Below, piece after piece: positions 56,704 through 64,000 of a stretch of 64,000 nucleotides of DNA (the stretch's first letter is position 1; every line of letters starts with the position of its first letter). This stretch comes from Stieleria tagensis. Lineage in GTDB: Bacteria; Planctomycetota; Planctomycetia; Pirellulales; Pirellulaceae. The stretch lies in assembly GCF_024129865.1 (NCBI RefSeq), contig NZ_JAMYFE010000073.1, positions 1 through 64,000 of the forward strand. Direction: 5' to 3'. The notes under the pieces are model-generated. The model was given only the letters and a program-made list of their open reading frames with translations. It ran no database searches and was not told the DNA's origin. Made by a program: the position numbers and the translations under genes.

Positions 56704-57638
56704 CCAGAGCGGAGACTGTCGCCGGGACCGCGAACCTGTCGGATTGGTTGGGTTTGATTCGTTTCAGTCACACGCTATTCGCGCTGCCGTTCGCGGCATT
56801 GGCGACGGTGATGGCGCTCGCGACGCCGCTGCCCGACGGCACGCTCGTGACAGCGCGAGCGTTGGATTTGCTGGGGATTTTATTGTGCATGGTGACCGCT
56901 CGCAGCGCTGCGATGGCGTTCAACCGCTTGGTCGATCACCGCATCGATGCGGCCAACCCCAGGACCCAAGGGCGTCATTTGCCGGCGGGAAAACTCTCGC
57001 GGCGTGGCGTCATGCTATTCACCGTCGCTTGCTGCGGGCTGTTCGTGGCGGCGACGTCATTGTTTCTGCCGAACTGGATTCCGTTGGCCGGGTCGGTGCC
57101 GGTGCTGTTGTTTCTGCTCGGCTACAGTCTGGCCAAACGGTTCACCAGCGCCGCTCATCTGTGGTTGGGCATTGCGCTCAGTCTGTCGCCGTTGTGTGCC
57201 TGGGTGGCAATCCGGGGGCCGGCGTCGATCGAAAACCCGTCCGACTTGGTGGCGCCGTTATTACTGGCGGCCGCCGTTGCGGCTTGGGTCACAGGGTTCG
57301 ACATCATCTATGCCTGCCAGGACGCGACGTTCGATTCCGGGGCAGGGCTTCACAGCGTGCCCAGTCGGTTCGGCGTCGCCGGCGCCTTTCGCATCGCAGC
57401 GCTGGCGCATGGTGTGATGTTGTTCTTGTTGATCGCGCTGCCGATCCTGGCGCCCCAAGTCGGTTTTGGATGGCTGTATGCGATGGCGATCATCGGTATC
57501 GCCGGGCTGGTGGTTCGTCAGCACTGGCTGGTCCGTCCGGACGATTTGACCCGTGTCAACGAGGCGTTTTTCAATGCCAACGTGGCGATCAGCATGTTGC
57601 TATTGATCTGCGGAAGCATCGATTGTTGGTGGTTGTGA
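56700..57638 (+). CDS. UbiA-family polyprenyltransferase (MqnP/UbiA-like)
   Basis: Integral-membrane aromatic prenyltransferase of 312 residues with about eight hydrophobic helices. The two Asp-rich motifs for binding prenyl diphosphate are visible: NRLVDHRIDAANPRTQGR (about residues 74-91) and DIIYACQDATFDSGAG (about 200-215). With menG and ubiX overlapping upstream, it probably prenylates a menaquinone precursor; the YACQD form of the second motif and this gene order fit the futalosine-route enzyme MqnP better than a ubiquinone enzyme, but the route itself is inferred. ATG at 56700 overlaps the ubiX stop. Confidence 0.88.
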   Translation: MTRAETVAGTANLSDWLGLIRFSHTLFALPFAALATVMALATPLPDGTLVTARALDLLGILLCMVTARSAAMAFNRLVDHRIDAANPRTQGRHLPAGKLSRRGVMLFTVACCGLFVAATSLFLPNWIPLAGSVPVLLFLLGYSLAKRFTSAAHLWLGIALSLSPLCAWVAIRGPASIENPSDLVAPLLLAAAVAAWVTGFDIIYACQDATFDSGAGLHSVPSRFGVAGAFRIAALAHGVMLFLLIALPILAPQVGFGWLYAMAIIGIAGLVVRQHWLVRPDDLTRVNEAFFNANVAISMLLLICGSIDCWWL

Positions 57639-57650
57639 GACCGCTATGCG

Positions 57651-58094
57651 TTAGCACCAGTCGCAACCGAGGTCGATGTCACCGCGTTCCCAGGCTTCTA
57701 GAAACGGGGGCAGACTGGGTAGCAGATCACGTGCGTGGCGGATCTCATCGCGGCTCATCCAAAACACCTCAGCGACTTCGTCCGGATTGGCCACCGGAGA
57801 TTTTCCGCTGTCCAGATTGGCGTGCCACCAGGCCAGGTTGGTGCCCCAAGACGTCACGCTGCGGTAGCATAGTCCGATCGGGGTGACGTCGATTGCCAGT
57901 TCCTCTTCCATCTCGCGAACCAACGCCTGCTCTTCTGATTCTCCGATTTCAATGCCTCCGCCGGGCAAACACAGTTTGCCCGGGGCGGTCACGGTCATCG
58001 AGCGACGAATAATCAGCAGTTTTGCGTCACGAAAAATGACCGCCACGACGCCTCGCTTGCGGCGGGTGCTCGGTTTGATCGGAGGAGAATTCAT
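57651..58094 (-). CDS. Nudix hydrolase
   Basis: A 147-residue Nudix-family pyrophosphohydrolase. The Nudix box G(x5)E(x7)REUxEExGU appears as GGIEIGESEEQALVREMEEEL at about residues 50-70. The substrate cannot be told; families with this pattern hydrolyse nucleotide sugars, dNTPs or related compounds. ATG 58094 (MNSPPIK) preferred over an upstream TTG at 58130. Ends 13 nt from the ubiA stop, convergent with it. Confidence 0.85.
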   Translation of the reverse strand: MNSPPIKPSTRRKRGVVAVIFRDAKLLIIRRSMTVTAPGKLCLPGGGIEIGESEEQALVREMEEELAIDVTPIGLCYRSVTSWGTNLAWWHANLDSGKSPVANPDEVAEVFWMSRDEIRHARDLLPSLPPFLEAWERGDIDLGCDWC

Positions 58095-58169
58095 ACCCCA
58101 GCTTGTAACCGAATCCGCTGAAATCGACAATCGCGATCAGCAAAACATTCTCGGATCCCCCCCAAAGCG

Positions 58170-59501
58170 TTGACTGTTCAGAAAACTGTTTTTGATTTTC
58201 CATCCGACCACAGCGGCGACACCGGATTTGCGTTGGCCGAGGCGCTGCGGATCTGCGGGCGGCTGCGCGATGCCGGGCATGTGGCTTACTTTGCCGGCGG
58301 CTGCGTGCGAGACGCATTGCTGGGGCGTCAGCCCAAAGATTTTGACGTGGCAACCGATGCGACGCCGGATCGTGTGCGAGAGATTTTTGGCAAGCGAAAA
58401 ACACTTGCCTTTGGAGCATCGTTCGGCGTGATCGGCGTGCTGCCGGAATCCAGGCCGTCCGCCCTGGTTGCGTTGCAACCGACAGAGGTCGCGACGTTCC
58501 GCAGCGATGGCCAGTACAGTGACGGCAGACGGCCCGACAAGGTGCATTACGGCGATGCCGAAAATGATGCGCAGCGACGTGATTTCACGATCAATGGGCT
58601 GTTCTATGACCCCGCCAGTGGTCAGGTGATCGATTACGTCGGTGGCCGTGATGACCTGGCAATCAAATGTCTGCGCACGATCGGCGTGGCGGCCGATCGA
58701 TTCGACGAAGACAAACTGCGGATGTTGCGCGCGGTCCGCTTTGCGACGTCTCTGGGGTTCAGATTGGAGACTCAGACGCGGCTTGAAATCATTGCGCGTG
58801 CCGACCAGATTCAAGTGGTCAGCGGCGAACGAATCGGCGCGGAAATGCGACGCATTGTGGTCTGCGAAAATGCCTCTTTCGGACTCCGCTTGTTGCACGA
58901 TTGTGGACTCGGCGATGTCGTCTTGCCGGAATGGGAGGGATCTGATCAAGATCGATTGCGGCGTTACCTGCAACATCGCGACGGGGTTTCATTGGAGTCC
59001 TCGTTGGGACTGGTGATGATCGTGATGGCGGATGCCGAGTCGGAGACCAGCGGGAATGCGGACTGTGTGGCTGCGGCGACTCGCATTCTGGCCGAGGTTG
59101 CCAAACGCTGGCGATTGTCCAACGAAGAATCGAGACGGATTCGATTTTGTCTGGACCACTGGCAGGTGATTGTCACCGCCGACCGTCGAAAGTGGTCGAC
59201 GGTGCAGCCGATTTTGATTGATCGTGACATCAGCTGGTTGATGGAGTTGGTGTCGGCCATCGTTGTTGCGGACGATCGATCGTCCAGCGGAATTGATTTG
59301 TGTCGTGACGCGTTGAATTGGCCCGCCCAGCGACTGAATCCTACGCCGTTGGTTGATGGGCAATCACTACAGCAAGCCGGCTATCGTCCAGGCCCCAAAT
59401 TTCGCCATTGGATCCAAGCCATCCGTGACGCCCAGCTGGATGGTCAGATTTCGACCGTCGACGAAGCGTTCGAGAGGATCGAGGAATTGGCTGGGGAGTG
59501 A
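58170..59501 (+). CDS. CCA-adding enzyme/poly(A) polymerase family nucleotidyltransferase
   Basis: Class II nucleotidyltransferase that adds CCA to tRNA 3' ends or tails RNA. The signature GGCVRDALLGRQPKDFDVATDATP (positions about 43-66, catalytic Asp pair DFD) and RRDFTINGLFYD, with GERIGAEMRRIV in the neck domain, are complete. 443 residues. The start appears to be TTG at 58170; no ATG is nearby in frame. CCA-adding and poly(A)-adding functions cannot be separated by eye. Followed by a REP pair. Confidence 0.85.
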   Translation: MTVQKTVFDFPSDHSGDTGFALAEALRICGRLRDAGHVAYFAGGCVRDALLGRQPKDFDVATDATPDRVREIFGKRKTLAFGASFGVIGVLPESRPSALVALQPTEVATFRSDGQYSDGRRPDKVHYGDAENDAQRRDFTINGLFYDPASGQVIDYVGGRDDLAIKCLRTIGVAADRFDEDKLRMLRAVRFATSLGFRLETQTRLEIIARADQIQVVSGERIGAEMRRIVVCENASFGLRLLHDCGLGDVVLPEWEGSDQDRLRRYLQHRDGVSLESSLGLVMIVMADAESETSGNADCVAAATRILAEVAKRWRLSNEESRRIRFCLDHWQVIVTADRRKWSTVQPILIDRDISWLMELVSAIVVADDRSSSGIDLCRDALNWPAQRLNPTPLVDGQSLQQAGYRPGPKFRHWIQAIRDAQLDGQISTVDEAFERIEELAGE

Positions 59502-59517
59502 AAGGCGATCAAGCAGC

Positions 59518-59585
59518 GCTGGTGTGGAGGATTTATTCGACCGGTTCGGGGGATCCAGTCAGTCGGATAAATCCTCCCCACCAAC
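59518..59585. repeat. Inverted REP pair
   Basis: Forward copy at 59518-59541 (one change, TTATTCGAC) and reverse copy at 59562-59585 (one change, CCTCCCCACC). Only 20 nt between, so a strong hairpin between two convergent genes. Confidence 0.88.
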
Positions 59586-59602
59586 TCAGGCGGTGACTGA
59601 AG

Positions 59603-60988
59603 TTATTCGGCGCATTTGGATTCGATCATGCGTGCGAATTCGTCACGATAGACTTGGTTGTCTTTGGGGAACATTTTTTCAAAGGTTGGTTTGTCGACGG
59701 CACCGTGTTGGAAGCGACGTTTTTCGAACACTGGCATGTCAACGCCGGTGACGTGGCGAATGCCTGCGGCGACGATCTCACCTTTGAGTGCATACAATTT
59801 CTGATGGTCCCATTCGGTCAATGCCACAAACGGCACCGCCTCGGCGATCTCGATCACGTCGGGTACCGCGTAGGGGCTGAAACCGGTGAAGCCGAATTGT
59901 GCGGCCGGGGCGCTGGTGCGGCTATGCCCACGGCTTTGCCCGCCGCTGTAGACCAGCGAGTGTTTGACGGCGTCAACGCCCCATCCCTCCTGGTACAGCA
60001 TTCGATTGCCCAGCACGCTGCGGATCGTCAGTTCGGGGTTTTCTTCGATCGGATAGTCTTTCAAGTTTTCATCGCCGCCGTCCCCGTCGATCAGGTAACG
60101 CCATTGCGGGTACCGCGCACGCAGCGCACGCAACATCGCGTACCCCATCGTGGCCGATTGAACATCCAATGGTTTGTAATCTTCGATCGATTCCACCGCA
60201 TCTTGCCAGCGGACACTGGCGACGGGGACCTCGACCGGTTCGAGCAACATTTCTAAATTGATCGCCTTCAAAAACTTCCTGGATTGATCCAAATCGCCCG
60301 GTTGGCCTTGCACCGCCAACGTGAACGCTTTGATCCGCGAGGGCGAATGACCACGGCGGCGCATCAGGTAATCGACCAGGACCAAGATCGAACCGCTGTC
60401 GATGCCACCGCTAAACATCACCCCGATCGGCTGGTCATCGGGGATCGACATCAAAAACTGGTCCACGACTTCGGCCAGACGTTCGATGTAAGTTGCTCCG
60501 ATGGCGTTGATGTCGGCCGGCAATCGATTGCGTTCGGGAGCAAAGTAGCGTGTCAATTGTGGGTTCGGATCGGGGCAGCCGACCAGTTGCAATTCCAGCA
60601 GGTAGTGGGCGGGAACCATCCGCGTGTAAGAGGGGTGAAATTGGTCGGCCAAGCCTTCTTTTTTCAGCTGGTCGACGATCTCGCTCATCCGTTCAGCGAT
60701 GATCAACGCGGGGCCTTCGGCGCGCTTGGCCAAAAAATAACGCATCGGCCGACCGATCGAACGGGCCATGCGAATCGTTTTGCCCTGTTGCTCGCAGATC
60801 GCAAATTGGCCCCGAATTTTGCGGACCGCTTCTGCATTGCCACTGCGGACCGCCTGGCAGGCCTGTTCGTGCGACATGTTTAGAATCACGTTGCCCGAGT
60901 CTGCCATGAGATTGACGACTCGATCGACCAGCGCGGGGGCTTGGCCGTTGAATTCGACGCGTGACGATTTCTCGTTGGACTCAGACAT
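59603..60988 (-). CDS. Asparagine-synthetase-like protein without the glutaminase Cys
   Basis: 461 residues with a clear asparagine-synthetase (ATP-pyrophosphatase) domain: PIGVMFSGGIDSGSILVLVD near residue 190, with the SGGIDS PP-loop at about 193-198, followed by the core helices (YLIDGDGGDENLKDYP). The N-terminal part resembles a shrunken glutaminase domain (KIRGQFAICEQQGKTIRMARS), but the protein begins MSESNEK and has no Cys2, the residue that releases ammonia from glutamine. It may therefore use free ammonia or act on another acid substrate, as in beta-lactam-synthetase-like relatives. ATG at 60988. Confidence 0.83.
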   Translation of the reverse strand: MSESNEKSSRVEFNGQAPALVDRVVNLMADSGNVILNMSHEQACQAVRSGNAEAVRKIRGQFAICEQQGKTIRMARSIGRPMRYFLAKRAEGPALIIAERMSEIVDQLKKEGLADQFHPSYTRMVPAHYLLELQLVGCPDPNPQLTRYFAPERNRLPADINAIGATYIERLAEVVDQFLMSIPDDQPIGVMFSGGIDSGSILVLVDYLMRRRGHSPSRIKAFTLAVQGQPGDLDQSRKFLKAINLEMLLEPVEVPVASVRWQDAVESIEDYKPLDVQSATMGYAMLRALRARYPQWRYLIDGDGGDENLKDYPIEENPELTIRSVLGNRMLYQEGWGVDAVKHSLVYSGGQSRGHSRTSAPAAQFGFTGFSPYAVPDVIEIAEAVPFVALTEWDHQKLYALKGEIVAAGIRHVTGVDMPVFEKRRFQHGAVDKPTFEKMFPKDNQVYRDEFARMIESKCAE

Positions 60989-61163
60989 GTCGTGATCAAT
61001 GAGAAGGGGTTGATGGAAGCGAGGACGACCCTGCTTTCGCCAGGGGGGAAGTCAAACGTATTACTTATGTTTGCATTTTCTCACTCACCGGTCGCGGGTG
61101 TGATGAACGCTCAACTTCCGAAGTTTAGAGTCTGGTCGAGAGCTCGTCCAACCTGCAAGCCGA

Positions 61164-62582
61164 TCAAGGACCACTGGCCGGCGGGCCGTCAGCCAGTCCG
61201 GGTGGTTGGGCATAGTTGACTTCCGGCAGCGTTTCCGGGCGGTTGATCATTTCGGCGTGCAAAATGCGGTCCGGTGGCAACACGATCTGGTTCTTTTCTT
61301 TTTCCTTGGTTGGGTCCACCCGCCGCAGTTCGCCGACCACATCCAGGCCTTCGATGACCCGTCCGAACACGGTCTGGTGTTCGATGATTGCGGGAATCGG
61401 CATGAACAGAATCGCGAACTGGGTGCCTGCCGAATTGGGGACAAAGTCGCGGTTTCCCGCCGTTGGGAGTTTTGCCATCACCAGTGAACCGGCCAATGGC
61501 ATGCGGACGGTTTCGCCAGTGTGTTCGTCGGCGATGTAACGCTCCGGCCGCGCCGATCCGTCACCCAAGGGGTCACCCGTCAAAGCCAGCAAGCCGTCGA
61601 CGACCTGGAAGAAATCCAATCCATCGTAGAACCCACTTTCGATCAAGTTGATGAAATGAGCTACAGTCGAGGGGGCTTCGTTGATGAACAATTCGACCAC
61701 GATTTCGCCGCGAGTGGTCAGAAACCGAGCTTTCGGCAGATCTTCCGGGTCGTTGGCGATCAGTTCTTGTTCCGTTTCGAACTGCTTTTTGATCAGTTCC
61801 TCCTGGCCCAACAGCGCCCGGTCCGTGTCTTCGAGTTCACCGTCTTCCAATTTCTCATAGATGCGATCGGCCAGATCAAAATCGCCGGTCACCATTCCGG
61901 CACGCGCGGCGGCTTGAGCGACATACAGCAACCGGACTCCGGCATCCATCAGCCGCGCGGCCCCTTCGTGCGTGTCTTTGTCATACACCCCGTGACTGAC
62001 TCGGTGCTCCAGAACCGTCACGGCAAACCGGGCGGCTGTCGGGTAGGGCATGTAGTCGAGCAAGTTCAGCGCTGCCCGATAGGTCTGGTTGATCAGCAAC
62101 CGAGTCTCGGTGCGTAGTTTTCGATACAGGTCGGTGTCGTCGCTGTAGCCGTTGACGACCAACGTGTGCTGACGCCGCATCTCCAGAGTCTTAGCACGCA
62201 ATTTGGCCGCCGCGGCATGGAACGCGTCCACTGCCGCGGTGCCCGGTTCCTGGTCTTCGGCCGGAGCTTTTTCCTGGAACGCCTTCAGAACCTGTTCGTC
62301 CGTGACCTGTTCTTCGCTGGTCGCCGCTGCCGGGGTTCCGGCCGCTGGGCTGCCGCCGGGCTGAGTCGGTGCCGGAGTCGTCGTGGGCTGAGTCGTCGGT
62401 GGCTGGGCAGTTGAGGGCTGAGTCGTCGGTGGTTGGGCAGTTGAGGGCTGAGTCGTCGGTGGTTGGGCAGTTGAGGGCTGGGCACTGGGTGGTTGGGCAT
62501 TGGTCTTCGGCAAGCCGGCAACCAAAACGATCGCGGCAGTGCAGAACAGCAGGGCCAACGGAAACTGGCAGGGGCGTTTCAT
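61164..62582 (-). CDS. Secreted cyclophilin-like (peptidyl-prolyl isomerase) protein
   Basis: An exported 472-residue protein: signal peptide MKRPCQFPLALLFCTAAIVLVAGL, a Pro/Thr/Gln-rich linker made of a 10-residue repeat (QPPTTQPSTA), a helical middle domain, and a C-terminal cyclophilin domain (about residues 290-440). In that domain the conserved FHR of active cyclophilins reads FFQ (DFFQVVDGLLALTGDP), so the catalytic Arg is replaced by Gln; the NSAGTQFAI and VFGRVIEGLDVV blocks remain. Isomerase activity is therefore doubtful. ATG 62582 (signal peptide start) chosen; the frame extends upstream to 62777 without support. Confidence 0.82.
   Translation of the reverse strand: MKRPCQFPLALLFCTAAIVLVAGLPKTNAQPPSAQPSTAQPPTTQPSTAQPPTTQPSTAQPPTTQPTTTPAPTQPGGSPAAGTPAAATSEEQVTDEQVLKAFQEKAPAEDQEPGTAAVDAFHAAAAKLRAKTLEMRRQHTLVVNGYSDDTDLYRKLRTETRLLINQTYRAALNLLDYMPYPTAARFAVTVLEHRVSHGVYDKDTHEGAARLMDAGVRLLYVAQAAARAGMVTGDFDLADRIYEKLEDGELEDTDRALLGQEELIKKQFETEQELIANDPEDLPKARFLTTRGEIVVELFINEAPSTVAHFINLIESGFYDGLDFFQVVDGLLALTGDPLGDGSARPERYIADEHTGETVRMPLAGSLVMAKLPTAGNRDFVPNSAGTQFAILFMPIPAIIEHQTVFGRVIEGLDVVGELRRVDPTKEKEKNQIVLPPDRILHAEMINRPETLPEVNYAQPPGLADGPPASGP
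62388..62477. repeat. 30-bp coding tandem repeat in the cyclophilin-like gene
   Basis: Three near-identical 30-bp units starting at 62388, 62418 and 62448, with a degenerate fourth. They encode the QPPTTQPSTA repeat of the linker and are likely length-variable between strains. Confidence 0.85.
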
Positions 62583-62713
62583 GGAGGATTCAAAAAGCAT
62601 GGTTGCAGCAACTGGCTGGTGAAGCTTGGATCGGTCACATCCGCTACGCAACAAACCGGGTTTCGGTTTTCTGAGGGATCGCCAGCGGGGTTCGCATGCG
62701 TATACTTTCGTAA

Positions 62714-63412
62714 ATGAGCCGACCGAACAAGCCACGAAAGCCGCGTACGCAATCCACCGAAGCGTTTGCGTCGGCACCTGGACCGAAAAAACTGGAAAAA
62801 CAGCGTCCGCATAAGTTGCGGATTATTGGCGGTTCGATGCGTGGCCGAACGGTGATTTACCACGGCGCCGCATTCACACGGCCGATGAAGGACAGTGTTC
62901 GCGAGAGTCTGTTCAACATTTTGGGACCGAGAATCAAAGGATCCGTGGTGATCGATCTGTTCGCCGGGACCGGTGCGGTGGCCTTCGAATCACTCAGCCG
63001 TGGTGCGTCATCGGCGGTCGCGATCGAACGAGACCGACGCGCCCACGCGTTCTTGAAGTCGACCGCTGAGAAATTGGATGTGTCGGACAAGATGAAATTG
63101 CTGTTGGGCGACACCTATCGGCTCGCCCCTGGGTTGTTGGGGCCGCCGTCGCCCAACGCGCCTCTGGATGACACGTCGCGGATCGTGTTCTTTTGCCCCC
63201 CGTATGCGATGTGGGACAGCATGCTGGAACAGCTAAACGGATTGATCCGGATGTCGCTGGATCATTTGCCGCCTGGCAGCCGGATCGTCGCCGAGACTGA
63301 CAAGCACTGGGATGAATCTCAGTTGCTGGCCGGTGACTGGGATCACCGCTTGTACGGCGGCACGCGGCTCTCGTTCATCGACCCGCCGATGCAATGCGGC
63401 TTGCGAATGTGA
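62714..63412 (+). CDS. rsmD: 16S rRNA (guanine966-N2)-methyltransferase
   Basis: A 232-residue RsmD-family enzyme that methylates G966 of 16S rRNA in the small subunit. LRIIGGSMRGR, TRPMKDSVRESLFNILG, and VIDLFAGTGAVAFESLSRGA (SAM site) are RsmD motifs. The catalytic motif, normally DPPY, reads CPPY (residues 161-164), an unusual change in the residue that contacts the base. It has a longer basic N-terminus (about 30 residues) than E. coli RsmD. ATG at 62714, divergent from the cyclophilin-like gene. Confidence 0.9.
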   Translation: MSRPNKPRKPRTQSTEAFASAPGPKKLEKQRPHKLRIIGGSMRGRTVIYHGAAFTRPMKDSVRESLFNILGPRIKGSVVIDLFAGTGAVAFESLSRGASSAVAIERDRRAHAFLKSTAEKLDVSDKMKLLLGDTYRLAPGLLGPPSPNAPLDDTSRIVFFCPPYAMWDSMLEQLNGLIRMSLDHLPPGSRIVAETDKHWDESQLLAGDWDHRLYGGTRLSFIDPPMQCGLRM

Positions 63413-63449
63413 TCGGTTCGGTCGTGAATGGCGTGAACGCCAACACTGC

Positions 63450-63529
63450 GCTGGTGTGGAGGATTGATCCGACCGTGACCGGGGTTCCAGCGGGGACGCG
63501 AACCGGTCGGATAAATCCTCCACACCAAC
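63450..63529. repeat. Inverted REP pair
   Basis: Forward copy 63450-63473 (GGATTGATCC variant) and reverse copy 63506-63529 (consensus), 32 nt apart, between convergent genes. Confidence 0.88.
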
Positions 63530-63548
63530 TGAGCCACCAACGTGCTTG

Positions 63549-64000
63549 TTACAGCGGTTTGACGCGCAGGTTTTTGAAGAAGCACTTGCTTTTAGGATCG
63601 TGTGCTTGCAGCGCGATGGTGCCTTCGCCCAGTCGACGCTCAAAGTCCTTGTTGAATGCTTCGGCATCGCTTGGTTCGGTGTAGTCGACCATTACTTTGC
63701 CGTTGACGATCAACTGAATGTGCTTGCCTTTGACGATGATTTCTTGGGTGTACCACTCGTCGTCTTTGACTCCCGGATCGGCCACGTCTTTGACCGAATA
63801 CAGGCTGCTCGTTTTCTTGGGATCTTTGTGGGACACATTCACCTGGCATTCGTATCCGTATTTAGGCCAGCCGGTGGGTTGATAGCGGGTATGGAAATAG
63901 ATCCCGGCGTTGCTGCCTGGCGTGGTTTTCACATCACATTTGAAATGAAAGTCTTTCATCGGGGCCAGCGGGCCGGTGTAGAACAGGTGACAGCGTTCGC
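63549..64000 (-). CDS. DUF1080-type protein (3-keto-disaccharide hydrolase-like), partial
   Basis: The C-terminal 150 or so residues of a DUF1080/LamG-like protein, cut by the window end. FHFKCDVKTTPGSNAGIYFHTRY, IVKGKHIQLIVNGKVMVDY and GTIALQAHDPKSKCFFKNLRVKPL are the family's beta-sandwich motifs. The frame stays open to 64000 and reads as protein past the internal ATG (LFYTGPLAPMKDF), so the gene continues upstream outside the window. Family members are usually secreted and many act on sugars. Confidence 0.82.
   Translation of the reverse strand, partial: ERCHLFYTGPLAPMKDFHFKCDVKTTPGSNAGIYFHTRYQPTGWPKYGYECQVNVSHKDPKKTSSLYSVKDVADPGVKDDEWYTQEIIVKGKHIQLIVNGKVMVDYTEPSDAEAFNKDFERRLGEGTIALQAHDPKSKCFFKNLRVKPL

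Noticed and set aside
56744-57886. 380-residue open frame overlapping the UbiA-like gene
   Set aside because: Runs in another frame of a membrane protein gene, is rich in Arg and Gly, and crosses into the convergent Nudix gene.

Overview
The window looks like a chromosomal segment of a planctomycete, most likely of the Pirellulaceae (Rhodopirellula-like). This is inferred from giant, divergent pseudopilin-type genes, a DUF1080 protein, sparse and weak Shine-Dalgarno sites, and several families of palindromic intergenic repeats. No rRNA, tRNA, CRISPR array, prophage or replication origin was recognised.

Layout. 1-9.2 kb, all on the minus strand: citramalate synthase (cimA) and valyl-tRNA synthetase (valS) with a small trailing ORF, then a small membrane protein and a MacA/MacB-like export pair. 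9.7-18.1 kb: glucose-6-phosphate dehydrogenase, an FmdB-type zinc ribbon, NAD(P)HX epimerase, an SMP-30-like protein, a secreted esterase next to hisA, and a LacI-type regulator with a good operator candidate. 18.3-23.0 kb: a ribose-type uptake operon (kinase, binding lipoprotein, two-domain ATPase, permease). 23.2-26.2 kb: a UvrA-family ATPase. 27.6-51.3 kb: a type IV pilus/type II secretion-like locus with two GspE/PilB ATPases, PilT, PilC/GspF, then a run of very large GspG/H/I/J/K-like pseudopilins, one of about 2460 residues. 51.5-52.1 kb: a REP-associated tyrosine transposase (RAYT) bracketed by REP clusters. 52.4-54.1 kb: purE-purK. 55.2-57.6 kb: a menaquinone-type cluster (menG, ubiX, ubiA/mqnP). 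57.6-64 kb: Nudix hydrolase, CCA-adding-type nucleotidyltransferase, an asparagine-synthetase-like protein, a cyclophilin-like protein, rsmD and a DUF1080 protein cut by the window edge.

Repeats are the most striking part. (1) A 24-bp REP (GTTGGTGTGGAGGAT + TTATCCGAC) occurs as inverted pairs in many intergenic gaps and as exact 31-bp-period clusters on both sides of the RAYT gene. (2) Two tandem arrays of an 85-88 bp unit (14 and 10 copies) fill the spaces between divergent gene pairs uvrA-like/pilB and purE/menG. Each unit can form an imperfect 23-bp hairpin; the hairpin is shared by both arrays but the spacer is array-specific. (3) A larger palindrome with the core ACCCGACGCGTGAGCGAGGG occurs at least three times. 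(4) Other one- or two-copy palindromes occur, two of which have entered coding sequence (the rbsK 3' end and the ubiX 5' end). Many long open frames in the window are antisense shadows of GC-rich genes or run through repeats, so several gene starts were moved inward.
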